A stretch of DNA of 31,696 nucleotides from an uncultured bacterium (GTDB taxonomy: Bacteria; Cyanobacteriota; Vampirovibrionia; Gastranaerophilales; Gastranaerophilaceae): positions 1 to 31,696 of the forward strand of contig URXH01000010.1 of NCBI GenBank assembly GCA_900551675.1, given 5' to 3'. Positions 6,188-14,979 of the stretch are shown here, one piece after another. Both the position numbers and the translations under genes were made by a program. A model generated the notes under the pieces. That model was given only the letters and a program-made list of their open reading frames with translations. It searched no databases and had not been told where the DNA came from. Positions within the stretch are counted from its first letter, which is position 1; each line of letters opens with the position of its first letter.

Positions 6188-8974
6188 TTATTTTCCTGCG
6201 CACATCCATGTAAAAGTTTGTTCATTCCCGCAGCTATTGCCGATTGAAACAACAGATGCGCTTGTCTGCTGTATATAGCTTTCCGTCTGATTGCCTGTAC
6301 CCGGAAGACTATGACTGCAAAATGCCGCATAATTTGTGTCTGAATACGGCTTCATTAAATTAACTGATGCCTGCTTACTGGCTTGAATTTGAAGTCTTCC
6401 GCCCTGTTCAATCCAGCCGTCTGACCAGACCCGATACCAGGATGACCCATTAATATAAGTTTCTGTAATATACGATTTAGATAATTGCTGAATATCTGAC
6501 AGGACATGTCCAATATCAATTAAACCTGTATTAGGTACGGTATTACCTACTTTGTAATACAGAAGTTTTATAGATGAGGGCGGCTGTACACTTGATGAAG
6601 CTCCGTAAACAGAACTTGATTGTGATGCATTAAAACTAATAGTAGCAACAGTACCTCCCCATTGTTCTCTGGTGCTTCCGTACGTTTTTGTGCGAATTTT
6701 AAAACATCCTTCAGCGCCAGCTTCATATACATCAAATTTTCCTATACTGCCGCTAATTCCGGGTAATCCGGGGGCATTATAATTATTTACTGCGCCTGTA
6801 TCTGAACCTGCCTGCAGGAACCAGTTATTTCTTGGTAGATAAAATTCGCTGTTTGTACTGTCTAAAATATAAAAATCTGCTACGCTGGTTGTATTGAATA
6901 AGTTGTCAATAGCGGTTTTTTGTGAGATATCCGCAATATAACGGCCGTCAGTCGTTTTTTTGCAGGAAATCCCCCTGAATGTAGTATCTGTGCCGCCGGC
7001 ATAAAGTTCTTTAATTTTATTTACAGCGTCAGGGTAAGTCATTGTAATTAAAGCCCCCTGCAACGCCCATCCAACAGCTTCATCACCTGTCAATATTCTG
7101 TCAGTAAGCTTTGTATCAAACAGTGAAAAACCGTCATTGCTTTTCTTTTGCTCAATTATCCCGTAGATTTCACCCATCGGAAGCGTGAAGTTTTCGTTTT
7201 CTTCGTCAATCGTGTAGTATGGTGCGTAGCCGTACTGTTCGTACATATCCTGAACTCTGTCGCGATATGCAGCGTCAACGATTTTTGAACCTGTTTTGCT
7301 TTCTGTATAAGGGATTTTTAAGCAAGGCTGATAAATCAGGTTGCCGTTGTTCTCTAATTCAACACTATTTAAATCTAAATATTCTACGTTTTCCCCAATC
7401 CATAAACACCTTCCAATCCTTAACTGCAATTCACCCCAAGAGCTAACGTCTAATTCTGAAAAATCTACATTCGCTGTTCTGGTAGTTCCATCATCATATA
7501 ATACATTAATGGTTACAGTATTATTTTCAATTTCGAAATTGGCTGTATAAGATAAACCTGTATAGCTTGAAGTGTAAGTTGATATATCACCTGCACCAGA
7601 AGAATTCTCGCGCAAAATCACACCAACCGTATAATAATTGTGTACAATGTTAATTACAGGTAGTCCTTGCTTATTATATAAACCAACAACACCTATAGAA
7701 TCCCTTGGTTGCCCTATTTTACAATGATATTTAATTTTAAATTTTTTAGCGCTTAAATTAAAGTTTTCAGTTGATATTATATAACTATCTGATTTAAAGC
7801 CACTGGCTATCCCATCCTCTGTGATTGTAGGCGTACCAACAACCTCGTAGTTGTCAGGTTTGATTACGTCTATGCCTGTCTTGTTCCCCGAGAAGACGAT
7901 ACCATTAAGATTAACCTCAAGATATTTCAGATCAAATGGAACTGTCCAGAAATTGGCGCCTGATTGTGATGCAAAGCTAATATATTCAATATTTTCGGAT
8001 GTATTCAAATCGGTTACAGTTAAGTAACTCTCACCGTTTACATTTATTGTCATATTGGAACCGCTAACTTTTATATCAAATGAGTGTTCAGTATTTGCTG
8101 CTACAGCAAATGAGGTGTTAGCATAAGTATTGTCTGATTTGTAATACCCTATGGTAACCTTTGATTGATTGTTGTCTATACGAATATAGATTTTTCCATT
8201 ATAGTTCCCTGCACGTTTAACAAAGAAAGCAGTATTTAAGTGAGTAACAGGTAAAGTAGGTATAACGACCTTTAATTTTATCCCCCAAGTAGCAGGTAAA
8301 CTGTTTACATCTAATCTTACATAGTTATTCTCCGATGCGCAATACATCCCATCCCCTGTAATATTCGGGCTTCCGACAACTGTGAACTTTGACAGGTCAA
8401 AGGTCGAATGTGCGTATTTTTGAATATCCGCGTAAACATCCGCATCAGAAGAAACTGCTCCCGTTTCCAAGGCTTTCGATTGGTTTACATAATCCGTTAA
8501 ATCAGTCTGATTTGACAGAGTGCCTGTGATATCTCCCCAGGACGTTGTCGCGGACATTGTAATTTCTTCCCAGTGTTCGCCGTCAATATATGATGGCGTT
8601 GTTACAAAATTATAGGTGTTGTCGTCTATTAAACTTTTTACTTTGACATAAGTATTTTCAGGCGTCATATAATCAAGGATTGCACCTTGAGGATAGCCGC
8701 CGATTTTGTTTGATACATCTTGATCAAAGGTTATAAGTCCGCCGTTTTGTAAAAAACAGGTCTGGGATGACATCAAATAAAACATCCCGTTAAAATCCTG
8801 CCCCCAGGGCGGAAGTCCTCCGTCTTTCGGAGCTTTCATCGTCATTTCCGGAAATCCTTCCGCTATAGAAGCGTAATTACTGCCGGTTGCATCGTCAGGT
8901 ATTGTGTTCTTTAACCCGTCATTTGCTATCGGTGCTATTAATGGTGTCGGTTTTATGATGTCTGTTGATTTCAT
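6188..8974 (-). CDS. Tail fibre protein with duplicated jelly-roll domains
   Basis: The 928-residue protein is the receptor-binding fibre. Residues 1-140 match the conserved fibre N-terminus seen in many prophages (SIAEGFPEMTMKAP, GGLPPWGQDFNGMFY, IGGYPQGAIL), which attaches to the baseplate. Two related ~170-residue beta-rich segments follow, beginning VVGSPNITGDGM (199-210) and VVGTPTITEDGI (378-389), which resemble LamG/concanavalin-like jelly rolls. Repeats of FTLPMGEIYG and FYLPRNNWF type mark the shaft, and NAPGLPGISG leads to a Gly/Ser-rich C-terminal tip. The length is normal for a fibre. The gap upstream (8975-9155) has no gene; the downstream gene is probably fibre-associated. Confidence 0.88.
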   Translation of the reverse strand: MKSTDIIKPTPLIAPIANDGLKNTIPDDATGSNYASIAEGFPEMTMKAPKDGGLPPWGQDFNGMFYLMSSQTCFLQNGGLITFDQDVSNKIGGYPQGAILDYMTPENTYVKVKSLIDDNTYNFVTTPSYIDGEHWEEITMSATTSWGDITGTLSNQTDLTDYVNQSKALETGAVSSDADVYADIQKYAHSTFDLSKFTVVGSPNITGDGMYCASENNYVRLDVNSLPATWGIKLKVVIPTLPVTHLNTAFFVKRAGNYNGKIYIRIDNNQSKVTIGYYKSDNTYANTSFAVAANTEHSFDIKVSGSNMTINVNGESYLTVTDLNTSENIEYISFASQSGANFWTVPFDLKYLEVNLNGIVFSGNKTGIDVIKPDNYEVVGTPTITEDGIASGFKSDSYIISTENFNLSAKKFKIKYHCKIGQPRDSIGVVGLYNKQGLPVINIVHNYYTVGVILRENSSGAGDISTYTSSYTGLSYTANFEIENNTVTINVLYDDGTTRTANVDFSELDVSSWGELQLRIGRCLWIGENVEYLDLNSVELENNGNLIYQPCLKIPYTESKTGSKIVDAAYRDRVQDMYEQYGYAPYYTIDEENENFTLPMGEIYGIIEQKKSNDGFSLFDTKLTDRILTGDEAVGWALQGALITMTYPDAVNKIKELYAGGTDTTFRGISCKKTTDGRYIADISQKTAIDNLFNTTSVADFYILDSTNSEFYLPRNNWFLQAGSDTGAVNNYNAPGLPGISGSIGKFDVYEAGAEGCFKIRTKTYGSTREQWGGTVATISFNASQSSSVYGASSSVQPPSSIKLLYYKVGNTVPNTGLIDIGHVLSDIQQLSKSYITETYINGSSWYRVWSDGWIEQGGRLQIQASKQASVNLMKPYSDTNYAAFCSHSLPGTGNQTESYIQQTSASVVSIGNSCGNEQTFTWMCAGK

Positions 8975-9155
8975 TGTTACTCCTTGTTAAGATTTTGTCG
9001 GATTTACAATCTGACCTGCTGTGTGCGTGTTCGGGCACAGATTGCCATAGAAGGGGTTTGTGCCAAACGCTACTAAAAATATCGTGAAGTTTGTCAAACT
9101 ATTGTGTAAAGTACCTTTTAAGCCGCCATTCCAGAGTATTGCAGCGGCTCAGCCA
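8975..9155. other. Non-coding gap between the DUF2612 and fibre genes
   Basis: There is no credible gene in these 181 bp. It holds small inverted repeats: AGTTTG-T-CAAACT near 9097-9109, GGCACA/TGTGCC near 9035-9064 and AGCCGC/GCGGCT near 9120-9146. The fibre SD lies at its left end. It may be an untranslated region within the operon. Confidence 0.5.
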
Positions 9156-9773
9156 CTATATATATCTTCCATCCCAGAAGGGTGCCGTATTGAACGGCAT
9201 AAAGCCGGTATTCTGAAACCCGAATATTGTTGTCTGGTCCAGTAAATAAATTTTGTCTTTTACCCCCGCAGGTGTGGGGAAAAACGTTCTTGAATAAATT
9301 AATGCCAGCTCCTCATCTGTCGGCTCAAAATTCAATACATAATAAACCGACATATCAAAGTTGTCTTTGACAACAGCAGCATTTGTTGTGGCCGTTATGT
9401 GATTGCTGAATATAAAGTTTAAGTATTTATTGATTTCCGGTACTGTACCGTTTGAACGTATCAGTGAAATTTTACCCAGAATTAAACGTCTGTATAATTC
9501 GGTTGAAAGTGTTGTCTGCACCCCGTTGACGTTATAAATCCTTGATACATTAAGTATCTTTCCCCAGAGATTTAAGCCCCAGTCTGTTGCCGTCTGAATG
9601 TTTAAAAAATCATCAACAATCTTCAGCCAGAAATCATTCAAATTTGTGTTATACCAGTTCTCTTTTCGGCTGATTAAACCTTTGAGATTTTCCGCTTTTT
9701 CATACTGCCACAGGATATTTTGTATCAGGTTTGTGTCAAATGTAAAAACGTCATGTATGTCAAAATTACTCAT
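9156..9773 (-). CDS. DUF2612-family baseplate protein
   Basis: The 205-residue protein sits between baseplate J and the fibre, the usual place for DUF2612, the functional counterpart of P2 gpI or Mu gp48. LWGKILNVSRIY, FLNIQTATDWGLN and LYRRLILGKISLIRSNGTV are typical of the family. It probably links baseplate wedge to fibre. Its start overlaps the stop of gene J by 8 bp. Confidence 0.8.
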   Translation of the reverse strand: MSNFDIHDVFTFDTNLIQNILWQYEKAENLKGLISRKENWYNTNLNDFWLKIVDDFLNIQTATDWGLNLWGKILNVSRIYNVNGVQTTLSTELYRRLILGKISLIRSNGTVPEINKYLNFIFSNHITATTNAAVVKDNFDMSVYYVLNFEPTDEELALIYSRTFFPTPAGVKDKIYLLDQTTIFGFQNTGFMPFNTAPFWDGRYI

Positions 9774-11235
9774 TTATGTTTACCGTTATGTTTTCTGCAG
9801 TAATAACAGGGGTTTCATTTGCAAAAAGGTTTATCGGATACTGCGACAATTCACCGTCTGCAAATATTATTGTTATTGTGTCATTGGTTATCGGCTCGCC
9901 GATGATCAAAATTCCGTAATCGGATAAAGCAATCTCTTCGCCTGAAAGCTCCCAGCCTGCACCGTTATAAATAAAATTGTAAGTTCCGTTTGTGCTTACT
10001 TTTGAAGCAAAAGTTTCTGAATTAACGCTTACCCACTCCGTTCCTGATGTTACGGAGGCTTTCTTCAAACTTGCAACTGCATGAGCTGCAGGGGTTTGTA
10101 ATCCTATCTCAACCTGTAATGTTTCAATGTCTGAAATCTGACGGTTTAAAACAGAAGCGACAACAAACGGGGAAAGTAAAGACCTTATCCCTACTTTTGA
10201 AACTCCCTCACCCTGGTATTGATTATTAATGTAAGCGATAATCGTATTTTTTATCAATTCAGCGAGATTTGCATTAGAATTGTTTTGACTTGTTGCATTT
10301 ACGCTGACTACAAGCGGAACTGTCTGCGCTGTCTGATAAGTTACAACAGACGTTGAATTGTAATCTTTATCCGTTACCGTAACCGTTGTATTGCCGCACC
10401 ACCCGCAGCCTGCTGATTTGACCGAATAAAGAGCGTAAGCAATATCTGCGCTGTTGCCACCGTTTACACATACATAGACACTGTGAGGCGGGATTGTTAT
10501 ATTGTCTAATACAAGCTCATAATCGTTCGGGTTGTCGTAAGCGTAAACATCCGAAACTCCCTCTACGGCATAGCAGGCGCTTGCATAGTTGCCGAACAGT
10601 GCCGTTCCGTTAAAGATTGATGCTAAAAGTCTTTCCTTTAGGGATACATCACTTTCGACCGCGCTGCCGACAGTCGCGGGCGCTGTGTTTGTTATAGTTT
10701 CCCAGCCGTTTATACCTGTTGTTGAGCTTGCGACAATATTAGTTAATTGACCTGTGCCGAGTCCAACAGCTCCTGTATTTGAGCAGATAAATATTCCTGT
10801 TGCAGTGCCTGTATCACCGATTACGATTTCGCTTTCCGAAACCCAGATTGTACCGTCAGATGTAGACGCCTCCGAACCTGCAGGAATAACGGTATCCGCA
10901 ACCCCCGTAACAGCAACCGGCACCCTTGAAGCTGTTGCACCGTTTCTGCAAACATTAAAGTTTGCCGCCCACGCATCGAGCGCCGTTCCTGTAGACATTG
11001 AAATATTAATCAAAATGTTTGCAATATTGGCACAAAAGTCAATAGTTGCACGTCTTGCGGTTACTTCTGCATCAATAAGGCGACCCTGCGGAGTTGCTTC
11101 TTCTAACGAAATGTCGCTCCCGAGAGCCTGTTGAAATTCTCCTTGTACTGTTTCTAAAATATCTGCGGTGTCCGGTACGATTACCCCGTTTTCGCCAAAA
11201 GTATAATTCCCTGTGTAAGTTGTGTTGCTAGCCAT
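9766..11235 (-). CDS. Baseplate J-like protein
   Basis: This 489-residue protein matches the baseplate J family of contractile tails, a wedge component. LEEATPQGRLIDAEVTARRA, GTALDAWAANFNVCRNGAT and the beta domain with VIPAGSEASTSDGTIWVSES are standard. DVSLKERLLASIFNGTALFG and NDYELVLDNITIPPHSVYVC belong to the central part. The Ala/Thr/Val-rich composition is expected. It overlaps the genes on both sides by 8 bp and lies between gpW-like and DUF2612 genes, as in P2/Mu-type baseplate clusters. Confidence 0.92.
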   Translation of the reverse strand: MASNTTYTGNYTFGENGVIVPDTADILETVQGEFQQALGSDISLEEATPQGRLIDAEVTARRATIDFCANIANILINISMSTGTALDAWAANFNVCRNGATASRVPVAVTGVADTVIPAGSEASTSDGTIWVSESEIVIGDTGTATGIFICSNTGAVGLGTGQLTNIVASSTTGINGWETITNTAPATVGSAVESDVSLKERLLASIFNGTALFGNYASACYAVEGVSDVYAYDNPNDYELVLDNITIPPHSVYVCVNGGNSADIAYALYSVKSAGCGWCGNTTVTVTDKDYNSTSVVTYQTAQTVPLVVSVNATSQNNSNANLAELIKNTIIAYINNQYQGEGVSKVGIRSLLSPFVVASVLNRQISDIETLQVEIGLQTPAAHAVASLKKASVTSGTEWVSVNSETFASKVSTNGTYNFIYNGAGWELSGEEIALSDYGILIIGEPITNDTITIIFADGELSQYPINLFANETPVITAENITVNINE

Positions 11236-11572
11236 TTAATGTCAAATTCCCGTAATTTGTAATAACTTCCGCTTTGTATGAATAAACCCCGTCATTGACA
11301 GAACCTGTATATGAATAAACTCTGTCTGTTTCTTCCGTATCTTCTAGCTGTTCGGTTAAATCCGCCTGAAACAGTTCAATCTCTGCAGGGGAATTGAAAA
11401 TCGTATTGTAAAAATCAATTCCTTTTTCCGTATCAAACTGTAGTTCACCCCGAACTGTCTGGGCTTTATTCACAAAAATATCTCCCATCGCATCTAAATC
11501 CTGTTTTATGGCAAGATTGCCGGATGGTGTTAAATAAATATCGTTGTTGTCATTTATTGCGATTGTTTTCAT
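11228..11572 (-). CDS. gpW/GP46-like baseplate protein (DUF2634 type)
   Basis: The 114-residue protein has the gpW/gp25 lysozyme-like wedge layout: an N-terminal strand pair (IYLTPSGNLAIKQDLDAM), then VNKAQTVRGELQFDTEKGID and a C-terminal strand with a YSYKAEVITNYG pattern. In contractile tails this protein joins the wedge with gpJ. It overlaps gene J by 8 bp and the spike gene by 4 bp (ATGA-type), so all three are coupled. Confidence 0.8.
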   Translation of the reverse strand: MKTIAINDNNDIYLTPSGNLAIKQDLDAMGDIFVNKAQTVRGELQFDTEKGIDFYNTIFNSPAEIELFQADLTEQLEDTEETDRVYSYTGSVNDGVYSYKAEVITNYGNLTLNG

Positions 11573-12231
11573 TGTGGTGTTCCTGTACTTCCTCCGCCCG
11601 TCTGGACACCTCCATGTGTGTGAGTGCTAAGGCTTATGTTTGCGCCTGTAACATCCCCGCTTGCAGTTATAGTTCCGTCTACCGTTAAATTACCGTTAAT
11701 AACAACAGAAGCTGCGCTTATAGCTGCCTGCCCCTCCTGCAGGGTGATTTTTGTTGCACCGTCAAGAGAGGTTAATATAACGGCATCGGCTTCGCTTTCT
11801 GCGATTTGGAACCCGTTTACTTTATCCGGTATGAAAAATCCGTCTTCATACTGGTGTTGTCTGTAGCTTGCAGGAGTGAATACCGACAAAAGACTTTTAA
11901 ATACCGAAATGTCTCTATCCGCCGCTATCAGCCAGCCTGTCTGGTTTTCTTTTACCGGAAATGAAAAAGTAAACCCGCCGCCTGATAACATCAAAACAGG
12001 AATATTTGGAAACGGTTTCATCTCCAGTTTTTCTCCTGTTGAGGTTATGTCAAGCGCAAGGATTTTTACAACAGCCCTGTTTGTTGCTCTGTCGTAAGAA
12101 ACAACCTGCGCCGGTATAACCTTCTGGATTTTTGAGCTCAATTTTGAACCGAAAAATTTTAAAAATCCCGCCCTGTCTTGAATGTCAGACGGGTTATACG
12201 AAGGTATTGATATGCTTTGCTGATTGCTCAT
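11569..12231 (-). CDS. Baseplate spike protein, Gp138 N-terminal domain type
   Basis: The ATG at 12231 starts MSNQQSISIPSYNPSD; a GTG at 12240 would add three residues drawn from the upstream repeat and is not preferred. The product (about 220 residues) has an OB-fold Gp138-like N-terminal domain (IPAQVVSYDRATNRAVVKIL, then FPVKENQTGWLIAADRD). A beta-helical middle follows (AAISAASVVINGNLTVDGTI), and the tip ends in THTHGGVQTGGG, whose His pair is typical of the iron-binding spike apex. It punctures the outer layer when the tail contracts. Its SD (GTGAGGG) comes from the GC-rich repeat just upstream. Confidence 0.87.
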   Translation of the reverse strand: MSNQQSISIPSYNPSDIQDRAGFLKFFGSKLSSKIQKVIPAQVVSYDRATNRAVVKILALDITSTGEKLEMKPFPNIPVLMLSGGGFTFSFPVKENQTGWLIAADRDISVFKSLLSVFTPASYRQHQYEDGFFIPDKVNGFQIAESEADAVILTSLDGATKITLQEGQAAISAASVVINGNLTVDGTITASGDVTGANISLSTHTHGGVQTGGGSTGTPQ

Positions 12232-12233
12232 AG

Positions 12234-12271
12234 CCCTCACCCCTACCCCCTCTCCCCAAAGAGGCGAGGGG
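12234..12271. repeat. GC-rich hairpin repeat, diverged copy
   Basis: The sequence begins CCCTCACCCCTACCCCCTCT and ends GAGGCGAGGGG, forming a stem CCCCTC/GAGGGG with an inner CC/GG. It resembles the two 50-bp copies at 21331 and 21806 in its CCCTCACCC end and its terminal GAGGGG, but is shorter and diverged. The CCCTCACCC end gives the SD of the spike gene. Confidence 0.6.
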
Positions 12272-12279
12272 AAGTAAAT

Positions 12280-13122
12280 TTAATAAATCCCGTAATTCTT
12301 TGCATAAACACTGCAGTAATATGCCTGTTCTCTGCTTGTCAGGTCAAAATCAAGCGTGTAGATTTGATATTGTCCGTTTATGGATTTTAGCCGTTCGCTT
12401 TTTACCTGCACCCAGTCCCCGCAGGCCATTGACGGGTCAAGAAGGCATTTGAACTTAACCCCGAACTGGTCAGGCTCCGGTATTCCTATCATTCCGGTAT
12501 CTTTTGAAACAAGTTTTATCTGTCCGCTTTTTTTCCGTACAGGCTTTTTGTCCTGAACTTTCAAGACCCCGTTGTCCTCAAATGCAACAACATCACCGAA
12601 TGAGTTATATTTCTCAATAAGCTGGGCTTTTGAACCTCTGAAATTGAAAACGTCTATTGTCTTTTGTGTGGTTGCCTGCCATTCAAAGTCTAAGCCAAGC
12701 TGGTTTGCAACGGATTTGCCCGCCTCCTGCATTGTAACATTTTGCGCGCTGTAGGATATTGGTACCCTGTTCTGGTAAAACAGGCTTTTAGCCTCGATAT
12801 TAAGCCACGTGTCAGGCATATCGGAAGGCAGGGCTTTATAGATGTCGCCCGTAAAAATTCTGCCATAACCTGTTGTGTCATAGCCTGCATAAACATTTAT
12901 CGTCTTTCTGATTGAAGGGTTTATGTACGGCGACATATATGTTGTCAAATACTCGACATCAGAGCGTTTAAGGTTGGCGATTGAAATATTGGCTTCAGAT
13001 AGAACGGCACCTCTTTTGCGGCTGACTTTAGCTCTGAATGCAAGCCCGTCAAGCCGCTTTAATTCCCGCCTGCCCCTCTCGTTTGTTTCGATTTCTATAA
13101 AACAGACCCTGTTGTTTTTCAT
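12280..13122 (-). CDS. Baseplate hub protein
   Basis: The 280-residue protein lies between the plug and spike genes, the position of the gpD/gp27-like hub that holds the spike on the tail tube. It shows the beta-rich layout of hub domains: FRAKVSRKRGAVLSEANISI, YAGYDTTGYGRIFTGDIYKA, then a helical insert (TMQEAGKSVANQLGLDFEWQ). A closing beta domain contains CGDWVQVKSERLKSINGQYQ. The family assignment rests on gene order and this pattern. It overlaps the plug gene by 4 bp. Confidence 0.75.
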   Translation of the reverse strand: MKNNRVCFIEIETNERGRRELKRLDGLAFRAKVSRKRGAVLSEANISIANLKRSDVEYLTTYMSPYINPSIRKTINVYAGYDTTGYGRIFTGDIYKALPSDMPDTWLNIEAKSLFYQNRVPISYSAQNVTMQEAGKSVANQLGLDFEWQATTQKTIDVFNFRGSKAQLIEKYNSFGDVVAFEDNGVLKVQDKKPVRKKSGQIKLVSKDTGMIGIPEPDQFGVKFKCLLDPSMACGDWVQVKSERLKSINGQYQIYTLDFDLTSREQAYYCSVYAKNYGIY

Positions 13123-13436
13123 AGCTCGTCCGCCGTTATAAAGAATAAATTACACGTTTTGCCAAAGTTCTCAAAATTCGGATAATTCCCGTCTTCTGTT
13201 CTGAAAATAAAATTGCCGTCTAAGATTTCCTGTATGTAAGGATACGGCACCACAAGCTGGTCTGGCAGGCAGATAAACGCCTGCCCGAGCTGTTCATCGT
13301 TTACAAACAAGCTCATGAACAAGGCGTCGTTAATCGTTTGTAACAGAATGTGAATGCTGTTTTCTATCTCGTCAAAAGAGATTGAAAACTCCTGATTTGC
13401 ATAAGTATTATTGAGTTCTATCTGATATGTTGTCAT
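13119..13436 (-). CDS. Baseplate plug-like protein (DUF6983 type)
   Basis: The 105-residue beta-rich protein begins MTTYQIELNNTYANQEFSIS and contains SLFVNDEQLGQAFICLPDQL. This matches the small baseplate plug family found before hub genes in many phages. It is the first phage gene beyond the reversed two-gene cassette. Unlike most late genes it has no clear SD (only A/T-rich sequence upstream), which may mean the insertion removed its original leader. It ends inside the hub start (4-bp overlap). Confidence 0.65.
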   Translation of the reverse strand: MTTYQIELNNTYANQEFSISFDEIENSIHILLQTINDALFMSLFVNDEQLGQAFICLPDQLVVPYPYIQEILDGNFIFRTEDGNYPNFENFGKTCNLFFITADEL

Positions 13437-13456
13437 TTTATATACTTTTGGCTAAC

Positions 13457-13485
13457 TTGCAATTTTTATTTATTTGTTATAGGAT
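13457..13485 (+). promoter_or_regulatory. Putative promoter of the reversed cassette
   Basis: TTGCAA (13457-13462) and TAGGAT (13480-13485) are 17 bp apart, each matching 4 of 6 consensus bases. The ATG follows at 13525 with SD AAAGGG. It is the only place from which the two plus-strand genes could be transcribed, because all phage genes around run the other way. Confidence 0.4.
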
Positions 13486-13524
13486 TACTTTGTTTTCGGG
13501 TAAGATTGTTGAAAGGGTTGAAGT

Positions 13525-14601
13525 ATGGAATTTGTCGAGAAGATTAATCAGTTAAAAGAACGTGTTGTCAATCTTAAAGATAATTTACAAACAGAAGAAG
13601 CAACAAAAACCGCTTTAATTATGCCGTTTTTAAGTGCTCTGGGTTATGATGTTTTTAATCCTCTTGAAGTTGTGCCGGAATTTGTCGCCGACAGTAGACT
13701 TAAAAAAGATGAAAAAGTTGATTATGCCATTATGAAAGATGGCAAGCCTATTATTTTAATTGAATGTAAAAAGGTTGAAAATGATAAACTGGATATTAAA
13801 AAGCACGCCGGTCAGCTGTTCAAATATTTTACAGCAAGTAAAGCAAAATTTATTATCCTGACCAATGGTATTGTCTATAAATTCTTTTCAGATATTGAAG
13901 AAACAAATATTTTAGATAAAGACCCGTTTTTTACGTTCAATTTGCTTGAATTTAAAGAAAATCAGCTTGAAACATTATCAGAATTTTGTAAAGAAAACTT
14001 TGACCTTGAAAAAGCCTATTCAAATGCCGGTGATTTAAAATATATTAAACAGTTTGAAGAAGTTATTGAAAATGAATATCGTACACCATCAGATGATTTT
14101 GTCCGGTATTTAATTAATAAATCCGGCGTTTGTGATGGCAGGATAACCGATAAAGTTATTGAAAAACACAAAAGTACTACTGTTGAGGCATTTAATCTTT
14201 TTATGTCAAAAGTTATGAAAACATCTCTTGATTTTAGTCTTGCGTCTAAATCGGAGGAAAAAGAAAATAAAAATGAAATTATAACAACTCTGGAAGAACT
14301 TGAAGGTTATGCTATTGTAAAAGCAATCCTTGCAGGCAATTTCGACATAAACAGAATTACATACAGAGATAATGCAAGTTACTTTAATATTTTGCTGGAT
14401 AACAACATTTTAAAAACTGTTTGCCGTCTTTATTTGAACAAATCAAATAAATATATTGCTTTTTTAGCTTCAAAAGAAGGCGAAAAGCGTACACCGGAAG
14501 AAAAAATATTAATTCATTCAGTAACTGATATTTTTAATTTTAAAGAACGAATTTTAGAACGTGTAAAAGAAATTGACGCTAATTATGCTAAGAAAGGTTA
14601 A
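13525..14601 (+). CDS. Stand-alone HsdR-N-like PD-(D/E)xK nuclease
   Basis: The 358-residue protein has the nuclease domain of type I restriction R subunits without the helicase. Visible are the leading E24/E25 region with FLSALGYDVFNP, then D67 in KVDYAIM, E80 and K82 in IILIECKKV, and Q97/Y101 in GQLFKYF. This is the E-D-ExK-QxxxY set of HSDR_N domains. After about residue 185 comes a helical linker (ENEYRTPSDDFVRYLINKSG) and a C-terminal beta domain (250-358), perhaps for DNA or target recognition. No methylase or specificity subunit is adjacent. It is on the strand opposite to the phage operon and more AT- and lysine-rich than the tail genes, so it looks acquired. A defence or superinfection-exclusion role is inferred, not shown. 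Confidence 0.8.
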   Translation: MEFVEKINQLKERVVNLKDNLQTEEATKTALIMPFLSALGYDVFNPLEVVPEFVADSRLKKDEKVDYAIMKDGKPIILIECKKVENDKLDIKKHAGQLFKYFTASKAKFIILTNGIVYKFFSDIEETNILDKDPFFTFNLLEFKENQLETLSEFCKENFDLEKAYSNAGDLKYIKQFEEVIENEYRTPSDDFVRYLINKSGVCDGRITDKVIEKHKSTTVEAFNLFMSKVMKTSLDFSLASKSEEKENKNEIITTLEELEGYAIVKAILAGNFDINRITYRDNASYFNILLDNNILKTVCRLYLNKSNKYIAFLASKEGEKRTPEEKILIHSVTDIFNFKERILERVKEIDANYAKKG

Positions 14602-14604
14602 ATT

Positions 14605-14979
14605 ATGGAAACTTATGAAGCTAAAAAACACTGGTGGTTCTGGGTGCCTCCTGTAACAATTTCTATAATATTCTTGATTACTCTAATTATTCCAATATGG
14701 ATTATGCTATGGGCTATATTGCGTTGGAATTTAGATAAAATTGAAATTAAAGACGGATGCCTATATTCAAGAATGGGCGTTATTTTTATTGATAAAAAAA
14801 CTATACCGCTTGAGCAAATAAGTATGGTTTCTGAAAAAGCCGATATAATTTCTCAATGGCTTGGATTTGGGACTATTGAAGTTCAATCATCTGCGTTCGG
14901 GAAGGCAATTTCTTATCCTTGGATAAAAAATCCTGCGGAATTTATAAAAGTAGTTAATGATTATAAAAAATCTAATTAG
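14605..14979 (+). CDS. Membrane-anchored bacterial PH-domain protein
   Basis: The 124-residue protein starts with a tryptophan-rich cytoplasmic stub, then a hydrophobic stretch (residues 10-41, VPPVTISIIFLITLIIP plus IWIMLWAILRW) that is one long or two short membrane helices. A YdbS-like bPH2 domain follows (IEIKDGCLYSRMGVIFIDKK, then TIPLEQISMVSEKADIISQW, and GFGTIEVQSSAFG). Such domains are found in small membrane proteins of mostly unknown role. Its ATG is 3 bp past the nuclease stop with AAAGG as SD, so the two form one operon. Its 3' end overlaps the tail gene on the other strand by 8 bp. Confidence 0.75.
   Translation: METYEAKKHWWFWVPPVTISIIFLITLIIPIWIMLWAILRWNLDKIEIKDGCLYSRMGVIFIDKKTIPLEQISMVSEKADIISQWLGFGTIEVQSSAFGKAISYPWIKNPAEFIKVVNDYKKSN

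Noticed and set aside
6188..9155. Diversity-generating retroelement targeting the fibre
   Set aside because: No reverse transcriptase, no template-like copy of the fibre 3' end and no adenine-biased variable pair could be seen in the window.
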